Shown: in pieces, positions 43,693-52,194 of the stretch | Position numbering within the stretch: position 1 is the first letter of the stretch | Layout: the number at the start of each line of letters is the position of its first letter | Source of the DNA: Prauserella endophytica | Lineage (GTDB): Bacteria; Actinomycetota; Actinomycetes; Mycobacteriales; Pseudonocardiaceae | Direction of reading: 5' to 3' | Assembly: GCF_005146945.1 (NCBI RefSeq) | Contig: NZ_SWMS01000029.1 | Span: 1 to 64,000 of the forward strand | DNA: 64,000 nt | Made by a program: the position numbers and the translations under genes | Notes under the pieces: model-generated | The model's database searches: none | Told to the model about the DNA's origin: nothing | Seen by the model: only the letters and a program-made list of their open reading frames with translations

Positions 43693-44511
43693 GTGCGCAC
43701 TGACAGGTCAGGGAGCGGTCGGCACGCGACAGCCCAGGACGGCGCCCGCATCGGGTTCGAGGCCCGAGGAACGGGGGAGCCGCTTGTACTGCTCGCGGGC
43801 CAGGCGAACTCCCGTCGATGGTGGGATCCAGTGCGAGCCGACTTCGCGTCGTCGTACACGACGATCACTTTCGACTACCTCGGTACCGGTAGCAGCGACG
43901 GTCCGAAGGGCGCGGAGTGGAGCACCCGCCGGTTCGCGCGGGACGTGATCGCGGTCCTCGACGAGCTCGGAGTGACGCGCGCGCACGTGTATGGAACGTC
44001 GATGGGCGGGCGGGTCGCGCAATGGCTCGCGCTGGATCACCCCCACCGTGTCGGCGCGCTCGTACTGGGCTGCACCAGCGGAGGTGGTGACGGCACGGTG
44101 CCCACGGACCCCGACGTCATCCGGGCCCTGAACACGGATACCGGCACGAGGCGCGAGGCGTTGACCGATCTGATGGTCGGCCCACACCGGCGGTGGTCGC
44201 ACACCGGCCCGCTGAACCTGCTCGGCGACGCATCGATGAGCGACCACGCGCGTCGTGCGCACCGTCGCGCCAGCGCTGCGCACGACGCGTGGGCCGCACT
44301 GCCCACCATCGGCAGGCCCACCCTGGTGCTACACGGAACCGCGGATCGCCTGACACCGCCCGGCAACGGCGTCCGGCTTGCCGAGCGCATCCCCGGTGCG
44401 CAGCTGCGGTTGTTCGGCGGAGCTCGCCACGCCTACTTCCTGGAGCGCCGCCAGGAGGCCAGCGCCGCCGTCCTGGCGTTTCTGGCCAGCCACACGATGA
44501 CGCCAGCCTGA
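43693..44511 (+). CDS. Alpha/beta hydrolase
   Basis: A 272-residue serine hydrolase. The oxyanion region is PLVLLAGQANSRRWWDPV, the nucleophile is in HVYGTSMGGRVAQW near residue 98, the acid in LHGTADRLTPP near 215, and His in GGARHAYFLE near 244. It resembles ester, lactone and C-C bond hydrolases (MhpC-like) and 3-oxoadipate enol-lactonase. The GTG at 43693 follows GAGGAGAGGAG; the frame is open back to 43441 but without homology, and a longer protein of 356 residues cannot be excluded. It may work with the HAD protein and the CoA transferase that follows. Confidence 0.85.
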   Translation: MRTDRSGSGRHATAQDGARIGFEARGTGEPLVLLAGQANSRRWWDPVRADFASSYTTITFDYLGTGSSDGPKGAEWSTRRFARDVIAVLDELGVTRAHVYGTSMGGRVAQWLALDHPHRVGALVLGCTSGGGDGTVPTDPDVIRALNTDTGTRREALTDLMVGPHRRWSHTGPLNLLGDASMSDHARRAHRRASAAHDAWAALPTIGRPTLVLHGTADRLTPPGNGVRLAERIPGAQLRLFGGARHAYFLERRQEASAAVLAFLASHTMTPA

Positions 44512-44522
44512 GGCGGGCTCGG

Positions 44523-44559
44523 CGGTCGCCGTCGTCGAAAGCTCCGACGACCGCGACCG
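44523..44559 (+). terminator. Long GC hairpin after the hydrolase gene
   Basis: 15-bp arms (44523-44537 and 44545-44559), CGGTCGCCGTCGTCG against CGACGACCGCGACCG, pair with one mismatch and a 7-base loop. It begins 12 bp past the stop. It lacks a T tract but is strong enough to end transcription. Confidence 0.55.
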
Positions 44560-44685
44560 AAGATCGTGCGATGTAACGAAGAGTCACGCCTGCCTGCTCC
44601 CTAACCTGATGGCATCACCACGCCGGTCGCCAGTCCCCGCGGCCGGGCACGGCCGAATCTCCCCGAACCGAAGGGCAGGCCAGTC

Positions 44686-45891
44686 ATGTTCGATAGATCC
44701 ACCTCGTCCGGCCCAAGGGACGACGACAGCTCCGTGTCCGCCGGGCCTCTCACCGGTTTGCGGGTGGTCTCACTGGAGCATGCCGTCGCTGCCCCGTTGT
44801 GTTCCCGGCACCTGGCCGATCTTGGTGCCGATGTGATCAAGGTGGAGCGGCCCGACGGCGGTGATCTCGCCCGCGGCTACGACACGGTGGTGGCGGGACA
44901 GTCGGCCTACTTCGTCTGGGCCAACCGGGGAAAGCGCAGTGTCGCGCTAGATCTGAAGACGGATGCGGGCAGACGCACGCTCGGGAACCTGCTGTCCGCG
45001 GCCGATGTCTTCGTGCACAACCTCGGGCCTGGCGCGGTGGACCGGCTCGGCTACGGCCGTGAGGTGGTCCGCTCTCGGTATCCGCGGCTCATCAACTGCG
45101 CGATCTCCGGCTACGGCGTGGATGGTCCCTATCGTGACCGCAAGGCTTTCGATTTGCTGATTCAGGGCGAGGCAGGCCTGATGTCGGTGACCGGTTCGCC
45201 CGACGAGCCTGCGAAGGTGGGTGTCTCCGTCGCCGACATGTGTGCTGCCGTGTACGCGTTGTCGGCTGTGCTCGCGGCCGTTCTTCGGCGCGGCGAAACC
45301 GGTGAGGGCGCCTTCATCGACATCTCGATGCTCGACTGTCTGAGTGAATGGATGATGGCTCCCACCTACCACCAGCTGTACGCGGGGCGGCAGCCTCCGC
45401 GCGCGGGCGCCCGGCACAACATGATGGTGCCCTACGGCGTGTACCGCGTTGGCTCCGATGCGTTCGTCAACTTCGCCGTCCAGACACAGCAGCAATGGCG
45501 AAGGCTGTGCGAGCAGGTCCTGCGGTCACCGGAGCTCATCGACGATCCGCGGTTCACGACGAACGAGGCGAGGGTACGCAACCGAGCGGAACTCGAGCCG
45601 ATCATCCAACGTCATTTCCGTGCGCTGACCGAGGAGGATGCCCAGGAAAGCTTGCGGGCAGCGGGCATCCCCACCGGAGCGGTCAATGACCTCAAGCGGC
45701 TGGCGGAGCATCCGCAGCATGCCGCCCGGGCTCGCTGGTTCGAGGTGGACTCGCCGAACGGGCCAGTCCGCGCACTGCGGTCACCGTTCAATCTCGACGG
45801 CGTGAGCGACCCGGCTTCGGCGATTCCGGGCCTGGGGGAGCACACCGAGGAGATCCTCGCCGACTTGCGTGCGACGAGGCCCTCCGGCTGA
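44686..45891 (+). CDS. CaiB/BaiF-family (class III) CoA transferase
   Basis: A 401-residue family III CoA transferase. LTGLRVVSLEHAVAAPLCSRHLADLGADVIKVERPDGGD is the N-terminal hallmark. The catalytic Asp is in RKAFDLLIQGEAGLM near residue 157, and GQPSPRAG-like RQPPRAGARHNMMVPYG marks the dimer region. It moves CoA between carboxylates, for example succinyl-CoA and a dicarboxylate or hydroxy acid. The ATG follows GAAGGGCAGG. A MatC-like carrier 64 bp downstream suggests that the substrate is a dicarboxylate such as malonate or a related acid. Confidence 0.93.
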   Translation: MFDRSTSSGPRDDDSSVSAGPLTGLRVVSLEHAVAAPLCSRHLADLGADVIKVERPDGGDLARGYDTVVAGQSAYFVWANRGKRSVALDLKTDAGRRTLGNLLSAADVFVHNLGPGAVDRLGYGREVVRSRYPRLINCAISGYGVDGPYRDRKAFDLLIQGEAGLMSVTGSPDEPAKVGVSVADMCAAVYALSAVLAAVLRRGETGEGAFIDISMLDCLSEWMMAPTYHQLYAGRQPPRAGARHNMMVPYGVYRVGSDAFVNFAVQTQQQWRRLCEQVLRSPELIDDPRFTTNEARVRNRAELEPIIQRHFRALTEEDAQESLRAAGIPTGAVNDLKRLAEHPQHAARARWFEVDSPNGPVRALRSPFNLDGVSDPASAIPGLGEHTEEILADLRATRPSG

Positions 45892-45955
45892 GCAGAACCG
45901 TCGTCGGACCGATGCACTGCCATTCCGTTCGCTTCAATGACGAATCGAGGAATCC

Positions 45956-47302
45956 GTGTCCGCTCAAGTCATCGCGCTTCTCGCACTGGGAGGCGTCTTT
46001 CTCGTCGCGACCGTGACATCCGTGAACATGGGTGCGCTTGCCCTCGTTGCCGCGTTCGTCATCGGTGGCCTGGCCTACGGTGTCCCGGCCGACGATGTGC
46101 TGTCCGGATTTCCCGGCAGCATGTTCGTCATCCTCGTCGGCGTGACATATCTGTTCGCGCTCGCCAAGAACAACGGCACGGTCGACTGGCTCGTGCATGC
46201 CGCTGTCCGGGCTGTCGGCGGGCGGATCAGCTTGGTGCCGCTGGCGATGTTCCTCATCCCCGCCGCCATCACGTCGATCGGCGCCGCGGCACCCGCGGCC
46301 TGCGCCATCACGATCCCGGTGGCATTGCGCTTCGCCCAGCAGTACCGCATCCGGCCCTTGCTGATGAGCATGATGGTCATCCAGGGCACGACCGCTGGAG
46401 GGTTCTCGCCGATCGCGATCTACGGAGTGATCGTCCACGGCGTAACCGACGCGGCAGGACTGCCCAGCAACCCGGGACTGCTCTATTTGGGCACCTTCGG
46501 CGCAACCGCGCTCCTCGGTGTGATCGCATTCCTGACGCTGGGCGGACGGGACCTGATCGGCCGCCGGGACGAGACCGATTCCGAGCCGCTTCCCGCGTCG
46601 GCGGCGGCAGGGGAGCCTCCCAGCGGGCCGTCGACGCCACGCCGGCCAGGAGCGCGCGGTGTCGCGACGAGTGCACCCGCTCCGATCGACATCGCCCAGG
46701 CTTCTCGACTGACACTCGAGCGGGCGTCCACGCTCGCGGCTTTGCTCGTGCTCGTGGTCGCGACACTCGTCTTCGATCTCCACGTGGGAATGGTCGCGCT
46801 GACGATCGCCGTGGTGCTGACGCTCGTGTTCCCGGCCACGGCGAGGACCGCGGTCGAACAGGTGGCGTGGTCCACTGTGCTGCTCATCGGCGGGATCATG
46901 ACCTATGTCGCCATGCTCGAGGAGCAGGGCACCATCGACTGGCTCGGTCGTGGAATAGCCGGCATCGGGGTGCCGCTGCTCGCCGCGTTCGTGCTGCTGC
47001 TCATCGGTGCTGTCGTGTCGGCTTTCGCCTCGACGACCGCGCTGCTGGGCGCGGTCATCCCGTTGGCGACACCGTTCCTGCTCAACGGCGACATCGGAGT
47101 CCTGGCTGTCGTGGTGGCGCTGTGCGTCTCCAGTTCCGTGGTCGACTGCAGCCCATTGTCGACCATGGGCGCTCTCGCTGTGGCCAACGCGCCTGCCGAC
47201 CAGCGGGACAAGGTCTTCGGCGGGCTCATGGTTTGGGGGATGTCGCTGGTCGTGATCGCGCCCGTCGTGAGCTGGACGGTGCTGGTCCTGCCCGCTTCGT
47301 GA
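45956..47302 (+). CDS. MatC-type dicarboxylate carrier
   Basis: A 448-residue membrane protein with about 12 spans, organised as two halves around a polar loop (residues about 205-260). The N-terminal half (VIALLALGGVFLVATVTSVNMGALALVAAFVIGG) matches the MatC N-terminal domain, a malonate/dicarboxylate carrier of the ion-transporter superfamily. Each half has a re-entrant SITSIG- or FASTTALLG-like segment. The GTG start has CGAGG upstream. It follows the CoA transferase on the same strand, giving an import-and-activate pair. Confidence 0.85.
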   Translation: MSAQVIALLALGGVFLVATVTSVNMGALALVAAFVIGGLAYGVPADDVLSGFPGSMFVILVGVTYLFALAKNNGTVDWLVHAAVRAVGGRISLVPLAMFLIPAAITSIGAAAPAACAITIPVALRFAQQYRIRPLLMSMMVIQGTTAGGFSPIAIYGVIVHGVTDAAGLPSNPGLLYLGTFGATALLGVIAFLTLGGRDLIGRRDETDSEPLPASAAAGEPPSGPSTPRRPGARGVATSAPAPIDIAQASRLTLERASTLAALLVLVVATLVFDLHVGMVALTIAVVLTLVFPATARTAVEQVAWSTVLLIGGIMTYVAMLEEQGTIDWLGRGIAGIGVPLLAAFVLLLIGAVVSAFASTTALLGAVIPLATPFLLNGDIGVLAVVVALCVSSSVVDCSPLSTMGALAVANAPADQRDKVFGGLMVWGMSLVVIAPVVSWTVLVLPAS

Positions 47303-47349
47303 CCGGGTGTGATCCTTCCGAGCGCAGGTCGCGCCCGGCACGAGGGGAA

Positions 47350-47368
47350 ATCGCTTGCCGCAAGCGAT
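47350..47368 (+). terminator. Short perfect hairpin after the MatC gene
   Basis: ATCGCTTG-CCG-CAAGCGAT lies 48 bp after the carrier stop. The perfect 8-bp stem could end transcription or act as an operator half. There is no T tract. Confidence 0.35.
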
Positions 47369-47549
47369 CACGGTGGAGCTGACGCACGCACACACCACCG
47401 TCACAAGGGGACGTCGACCCTTACCCGTCCTCGCCCGTTTCCCCGCCGAGACGATGCCAAGTGTCGCAGGAGCCACGTGGGCCGCCACGTTGTTCAGTCC
47501 CACGAACGCGCCGGCGGCGCGACGTTCGCACGCTCATCCGGTCCCGTGC

Positions 47550-47995
47550 GGAGTGTCGGCGGTGGCGGTTGTAGAACCCTTCGATGTAATCGAAGATCGC
47601 GTTGGCGAGTTCGACGCGGGTCGGCCAGCGTTGCCGATCGAGTAGCTCGGTCTGCATGCAGGGCAAGAATGCTTCGGCCAGGGCGTGTCGTACGGATCGC
47701 CGACGGTGTCCGATGATGGCAGCCGGCCGGCGCGAGGGGCGCGTTCGGTGAAGGTCCAGGACGTGAACTGGGTGCCGTGGTCGCCGTAGATGATACCGCC
47801 GGGGACCTGGTCGGCGGTGCCGCGGGATTCGATGGCCATCCCGAGTGCGGAGGTGGCCAGGTCGGCTCGTTGCCGCGGAGTCGGTGGCCGGATGCTCGGT
47901 GATGTCGGTGACCCAGAGCTGGTCTGTCCCGCGGTCCAGGTCGATTGCCGGCCCCGGTGGGCTGAGCTCGGAGCACGCGAAGACGGCGCTGCGCG
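47550..47995 (-). pseudogene. IS3-family transposase (OrfB) remnant
   Basis: The minus strand reads DRGTDQLWVTDITEHP, then, in another frame, LATSALGMAIESRGTADQVP and GGIIYGDHGTQFTSWTF, and in a third frame PCMQTELLDRQRWPTRVELA then FDYIEGFYNRHRRHS. These are the DDE integrase-core blocks of IS3 OrfB (Asp in VTDIT, Asp in GDHGTQ, and the FYNxxRRHS end). About 25 residues between the first two blocks are missing. Several frameshifts make it inactive. It marks the left border of the 48-60 kb module. Confidence 0.85.
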
Positions 47996-48021
47996 GCTGT
48001 GAGCCCTGGTGGTGGCCGGTG

Positions 48022-48049
48022 TTGACGCCTTCGGGTCCGATGCTATTAT
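48022..48049 (+). promoter_or_regulatory. Sigma-70-type promoter of the 48.1-55.4 kb operon
   Basis: TTGACG at 48022-48027 and TATTAT at 48044-48049 are separated by 16 bp, close to consensus. The expected transcription start near 48056 falls on the putative TetR operator. The AT-rich sequence stands out from its surroundings. Confidence 0.65.
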
Positions 48050-48054
48050 CTTGA

Positions 48055-48066
48055 CTAACCAGTAAG
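48055..48066. promoter_or_regulatory. Putative TetR operator, site A
   Basis: CTAACCAGTAAG overlaps the predicted start of transcription. Its reverse complement CTTACTGGTTAG resembles sites at 57434-57445 and 58261-58272. All share GTTAG, and the central YYRG is kept. I infer that the local TetR (57568-58161) binds here. Confidence 0.5.
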
Positions 48067-48106
48067 GAAATTTATTGTGGACAACCAGGACGAGGAAGGC
48101 ACAACG

Positions 48107-49243
48107 ATGTGTTCTGTGAACGGGCGGAGGCGGCGATCGGCGGTTTTGCTGGCGACCGCGATGGCCGCCACCGTTGCCCTGTGGGGAGGCGCGACCGGAG
48201 CCGTCGCTGGGGCCGAAACGGGTGCCACTGAACGCGAATGGCTTGACATAAGGGTATTCGCCGAAGTTCCGGATCCGGGTCACCCAGAGGGCATCACGGT
48301 GGCCGACGACGGTACCGTCTATGTGGGCACCCAGCAGCACATCACCGAGATTCCCAAGGGGCCTTCCAAGATCTTCGCCTATGACCCGGGCGGGCACCTG
48401 ACCCGAGAGTATGTGATCGAAGGCCAGGACCCGAATCGTGGCGCCGGGATCGTCGGTCTCGCTCAGGACGGCGACGGCATCGTCTACGCACTCGATCGGT
48501 ACCCGCAGCGGGTCATCGCACTCGATCCCAGGACCGGCGAACAGCGGGACTACGCGACGTTCCATCAGGTGAAGGATCTTTGCGTGTCGCTTCCCGCCCT
48601 GGTGCTGGTCACCCAGTGTGTGGTGCCTGATGGGCTGACCTTCGGCCCGGACGGCTCGCTCTACGTCACCGATGTCGGTCAGGCCCTGATCTGGCGCGTT
48701 CCGCCGGGCGGCGGCAAGGCCGAGGTCTGGTTCTCCGATCCGCGCATCGAAAGCGTTCTCGGCGCGAACGGCATCGCGTTCGTGGACGAGGACACGCTGA
48801 TGTTCGCCCAGACTCTCACCGGACCCTTCGACGGGCCCCTGCCGCGGGTCGACACCAGCAAGCTCTACACCCTCGACATCCGGCCGGACGGCAGTCCGGG
48901 AGCACTCGAGACCTTCTGGCAGAGCAAGCCGCTGGACGGCATCGACGGCTTCGCCATCGCGGAGTCGGGCAACATCTACATCGCCATGGCGCTCGCGAAG
49001 TCGGTTGTCGTGGTTTCCCCGCAGGGCCGGGAGATCGGCCGCAACCCGGCCAACCTCTTGGAGAACCAGCTCCAGGAAGTTCCCTTCGACGACCCGGCCT
49101 CGGTGGCGTTCCTGGATGACCGCGTCCTGGTGACCAACCACTCCCTCTTCCTCGGCAACCCGAACTCCTTCGTGGTGCACGACGTCTACGCGGGGGAGAA
49201 GGGCAAGCCGGAGTATCGGCCGATCATCCGGGCACGCTCATGA
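48107..49243 (+). CDS. Exported SMP-30/NHL-like beta-propeller protein
   Basis: A 378-residue protein with an N-terminal signal: an arginine-rich start (GRRRRSAVL), a hydrophobic helix LATAMAATVALWGGATGAVAG and a likely signal-peptidase site near AGAET. The mature part is a propeller with PEGITVADDGTVYVGT, VPDGLTFGPDGSLYVTD, GANGIAFVDEDTL and GIDGFAIAESGNIYIA, as in SMP-30 and strictosidine-synthase-like lactonases. ATG 48107 has GAGGAAGG upstream; GTG 48077 is an alternative. It is the first gene of a seven-gene operon and may open a lactone outside the cell. Confidence 0.82.
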   Translation: MCSVNGRRRRSAVLLATAMAATVALWGGATGAVAGAETGATEREWLDIRVFAEVPDPGHPEGITVADDGTVYVGTQQHITEIPKGPSKIFAYDPGGHLTREYVIEGQDPNRGAGIVGLAQDGDGIVYALDRYPQRVIALDPRTGEQRDYATFHQVKDLCVSLPALVLVTQCVVPDGLTFGPDGSLYVTDVGQALIWRVPPGGGKAEVWFSDPRIESVLGANGIAFVDEDTLMFAQTLTGPFDGPLPRVDTSKLYTLDIRPDGSPGALETFWQSKPLDGIDGFAIAESGNIYIAMALAKSVVVVSPQGREIGRNPANLLENQLQEVPFDDPASVAFLDDRVLVTNHSLFLGNPNSFVVHDVYAGEKGKPEYRPIIRARS

Positions 49244-49992
49244 CCGGTCGACTGACGGGCAAGGTCGCCGTGGTGACGGGCGGGGCACACGGCATCGGAG
49301 CGGCGATCGTCGCCAGGTTCGTCGCCGAGGGCGCCGCGGTGACCATCGCGGACGTCGAGGAGGTGGAGGGCAAGGCGCTGGCCGAACGGCTGGGGCCCAG
49401 GTGTCGGTTCGTCCCGTGCGATGTCACCAGCAGCTCTGAGGTGGCCGAGGCCATCGACTCAACCGTGGCGGAGCTCGGCGGGCTGGATGTCATGGTCAAC
49501 AACGCCGGCTTCGGCGTCGGCTCGAAGATCATCGAGCTGGACGAGACGCAGTGGCGGCGGGTCGTTCAGGTCAACCTCGATGGCACCTTTCACGGCATCA
49601 AGCACGCCGCGCGCGCGATCCGGCGAGGCGGAGGAGCCATTCTCAACCTTTCCTCGATTGCCGCCGGCCGGGCGATGCCTGGGATGGCCGCGTACTCGGC
49701 TGCCAAGGCCGGCGTGGAAGCGATGACCTGCACGGCCGCGGTCGAGCTCCGCGAGGACGGAATCCGGGTGAACGCCATCGTCCCCGGATTGATTCAGACC
49801 GCCGCGGCAGCGCAAGGCTCGGACGTCCTGGCACGCGGGCTCGGCATGAGCGTCGACCAGTACTTCGCCACCAGGCAGGGTCGATGGGGAACCGCGGAAG
49901 AGGTCGCGGCCGTTGCCGTCCACCTCGTCAGTGACGAGTCCTCGTTCACATCGGGCCTGCTTTACCGAATCGACAACGGCGGCACCGCGTAG
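49240..49992 (+). CDS. SDR-family oxidoreductase
   Basis: A 250-residue short-chain dehydrogenase. TGGAHGIG near residue 13, NNAGFG near 87, the catalytic Ser in NLSSIAAGR near 137, and YSAAK near 152. The end SGLLYRIDNGGTA differs a little from the usual VDGG. Its ATG overlaps the stop of the exported propeller gene (ATGA), so the two are translated together. It probably oxidises the hydroxy acid or its CoA ester. Confidence 0.92.
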   Translation: MTGRLTGKVAVVTGGAHGIGAAIVARFVAEGAAVTIADVEEVEGKALAERLGPRCRFVPCDVTSSSEVAEAIDSTVAELGGLDVMVNNAGFGVGSKIIELDETQWRRVVQVNLDGTFHGIKHAARAIRRGGGAILNLSSIAAGRAMPGMAAYSAAKAGVEAMTCTAAVELREDGIRVNAIVPGLIQTAAAAQGSDVLARGLGMSVDQYFATRQGRWGTAEEVAAVAVHLVSDESSFTSGLLYRIDNGGTA

Positions 49993-50055
49993 GTGTCGTG
50001 GCGGCCCGTGAGCACGTGGGCGACGAAGGCCCGTACCTGCACGAGAGGATCGAGC

Positions 50056-51204
50056 ATGGAGACAGTCACAGCCGCTGACGCGGGGCGGCAGGAGTTCGTC
50101 GCCGCCCTGCGGGAGTTCACCAAACGCAAATGCGGCACCCGGGAGCAGCGGCTGGCGCTGACGGACGGCGGCCGGCTGACCCACAGCCAACCGCTGCATC
50201 AGGAGGTGGCCGACCTCGGCTGGGTGGGTTGTGCCCTGCCCGAGGCGTATGGGGGTGGCGGCGGAAGCGCCACCGATGCGTGTCACCTGGTAGAGGAGTT
50301 GGCGTACGGCCAGGCGCCGCTGTACGGATTGGCGGTCGCTTTGGTGAGCGCCTCCGTCGTCGAGCGGTTCGGAACCGAGTCGCAGAAGCAGGACGTTCTC
50401 ACGTCGGTGTGCCGCGGTGAGCTGCTCGCGACCGCGATCAGTGAACCCGACACCGGGTCCGACGCGGCATCACTCCGTTGCAGGGCCGAGTTGCGTGGCG
50501 GAAACTACGTCATCAACGGGCAGAAGACCTGGATCTCGTGTGCGCACCTCGCTTCGCGGATCTTCGTGCTGTGCCGCACCGGCCAGGGCGAGGATCAGCA
50601 CAGCGGCATCACCATGCTCGACGTGCCCGCCGACGCTCCGGGCGTGACGGTGCGGCCGATCCCCACCCTGGGCGGCGACGAGGTCAACGACGTCTACTTC
50701 ACCGATGTGGTGGTGCCTGCCGATCGCGTCATCGGCGAGGTCGGCGGGGCGTGGAGGCAGATGATGAGCTGCCTCAACACCGACCGCCTCATGTGCGGGA
50801 CGATGTTCCTCGGTCGTGCGCGACGCACGTTCGACGACGCACTGGAATACGTGCGCCAGCGAGAACAGTTCGGCAGGCCGATCGGGAGCTTCCAGGCGAT
50901 CCGGCACCGGATGGCCGATCTCGCCACCGAGTTGGAGTGCTGTCGCCTGCTCGTCTACGATCTCGCGTCCAAATTGGATGAAGATCCGAACCGCCAGGTG
51001 CCTCGCGAGGCATCGATGGTGAAGCTCAAGGTCACCGAGACCGCCAAGCGGCTGGCCATCGAGGGCATGCAGTTGCTGGGCGGTGCCGGCTACACCAAGG
51101 AACACGACATGGAACGCCACCTCCGGGAGTCGGTGGCGGGCACGGTGTACGCCGGTACGAGCGAGATCCAGCGCGAGATCATCGGCAGGTCGTACGGCCT
51201 GTGA
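50056..51204 (+). CDS. Acyl-CoA dehydrogenase
   Basis: A 382-residue flavoprotein of the ordinary short/medium-chain group. ATAISEPDTGSDAASL and WISCAHLASRIFVLCRT are the FAD-contact blocks. The catalytic Glu is in YAGTSEIQREIIGRSYGL at the C-terminus. The ATG at 50056 has GAGAGGATCG upstream. It follows the SDR by 63 bp. It is different in type from the ACAD10/11-like enzyme at 24531-25739, so this module uses normal alpha-beta dehydrogenation. Confidence 0.93.
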   Translation: METVTAADAGRQEFVAALREFTKRKCGTREQRLALTDGGRLTHSQPLHQEVADLGWVGCALPEAYGGGGGSATDACHLVEELAYGQAPLYGLAVALVSASVVERFGTESQKQDVLTSVCRGELLATAISEPDTGSDAASLRCRAELRGGNYVINGQKTWISCAHLASRIFVLCRTGQGEDQHSGITMLDVPADAPGVTVRPIPTLGGDEVNDVYFTDVVVPADRVIGEVGGAWRQMMSCLNTDRLMCGTMFLGRARRTFDDALEYVRQREQFGRPIGSFQAIRHRMADLATELECCRLLVYDLASKLDEDPNRQVPREASMVKLKVTETAKRLAIEGMQLLGGAGYTKEHDMERHLRESVAGTVYAGTSEIQREIIGRSYGL

Positions 51205-51283
51205 GTACGAGGCGCGACCGGGGTGCGGGCAGGTGGTACTGCGACGCCGCCCATCGCGCCGTCCCGACCGAAAGGGCAAGAAC

Positions 51284-52183
51284 GTGGGTACGGAATTCCG
51301 CACGCTGGCCACGGGCGGCGACTATTTCGAGGGCGTTCGCTGGCACAACGGCAGTTGGTACGCGTCGGACGCGTTCCGCGGCGCTGTGCTCAGCCTGGAT
51401 CGGGACGGGCAGTCGTCCGAGATCATGTGCGTCGACGCGTTGTGCTCCGGGCTCGGCTGGCTCCCCGACGATTCGATGCTTGTGGTCTCGATGAGGGACC
51501 GACGGTTGCTGCGGCGTGCCCCGGACGGGGAGGTGACCCAGCACGCCGACTTCTCCGGGCTTTCGGAGCACTGGATCAACGACATGTGCGTGGACGGGGC
51601 CGGACGGGCGTGGGTGGGCAGCATCGGCTTCGCCATCGTCGATGGCGCCGACCCTGTGCCCGGCGACCTGCTGTGTGCGGACCCCGACGGCACCGCGCGG
51701 GTCGCGGCGTCCGACCTCTGGTGTCCCAACGGCATCGTGGTCACCGCTGACGGGCGCACGCTGGTCGTGGCCGAGACCTTCGCGGGCAGGCTCACCGCTT
51801 TCACCATCGAGAACGACGGATCGCTCACCGACCGGCGCACCCTGGCGCAGTTCGGTGACACGCCCGAGCCGGGCGGCGCCGCCGAGATGCTCGGTGCGCT
51901 CGAACTGGCTCCGGACGGGTTGACCATCGACCGCGACGACCACGTGTGGGTGGCCGACGCCGCGGGGCGGCGATGCGTGCGGGTCTCGCCGGACGGCCGG
52001 ATCACCGACGAGATCGCGGCACCGGGCGGCGCCAACCTCTATTCGTGCGCCCTCGGCGGTGCCGACGGCACCGAACTGCTCCTCGCTGTCGCCGAGGGCT
52101 TCTTCGAGGCCGCCCAGGGGCTGACCGGGACCGCCTCGCTGGTGGCGACCACGGTCGATGTGCCGGTCGGCGGCGACAACTAG
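51284..52183 (+). CDS. SMP-30/gluconolactonase-family lactonase
   Basis: A 299-residue cytosolic six-bladed propeller. The metal Glu is in YFEGVRWHNG (about residue 16), Asn in WCPNGIVVTADG (about 148), and Asp in LAPDGLTIDRDD (about 213); INDMCVDGAG gives the substrate-site Asn. The GTG at 51284 follows AAAGGGCAAG. It lies between the acyl-CoA dehydrogenase and the CoA ligase. Together with the exported propeller gene it gives the operon two potential lactonases in different compartments. Confidence 0.9.
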   Translation: MGTEFRTLATGGDYFEGVRWHNGSWYASDAFRGAVLSLDRDGQSSEIMCVDALCSGLGWLPDDSMLVVSMRDRRLLRRAPDGEVTQHADFSGLSEHWINDMCVDGAGRAWVGSIGFAIVDGADPVPGDLLCADPDGTARVAASDLWCPNGIVVTADGRTLVVAETFAGRLTAFTIENDGSLTDRRTLAQFGDTPEPGGAAEMLGALELAPDGLTIDRDDHVWVADAAGRRCVRVSPDGRITDEIAAPGGANLYSCALGGADGTELLLAVAEGFFEAAQGLTGTASLVATTVDVPVGGDN

Positions 52184-52194
52184 GGAGAGAAGGC

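Noticed and set aside
43691-43702. 12-bp palindrome CAGTGCGCACTG over a GTG start
   Set aside because: A perfect 12-bp palindrome is expected many times by chance in 64 kb and no second copy or divergent gene supports it.
47534-49180. 548-residue minus-strand open frame
   Set aside because: It is antisense to the exported propeller gene, with only its end covering part of the IS3 remnant.
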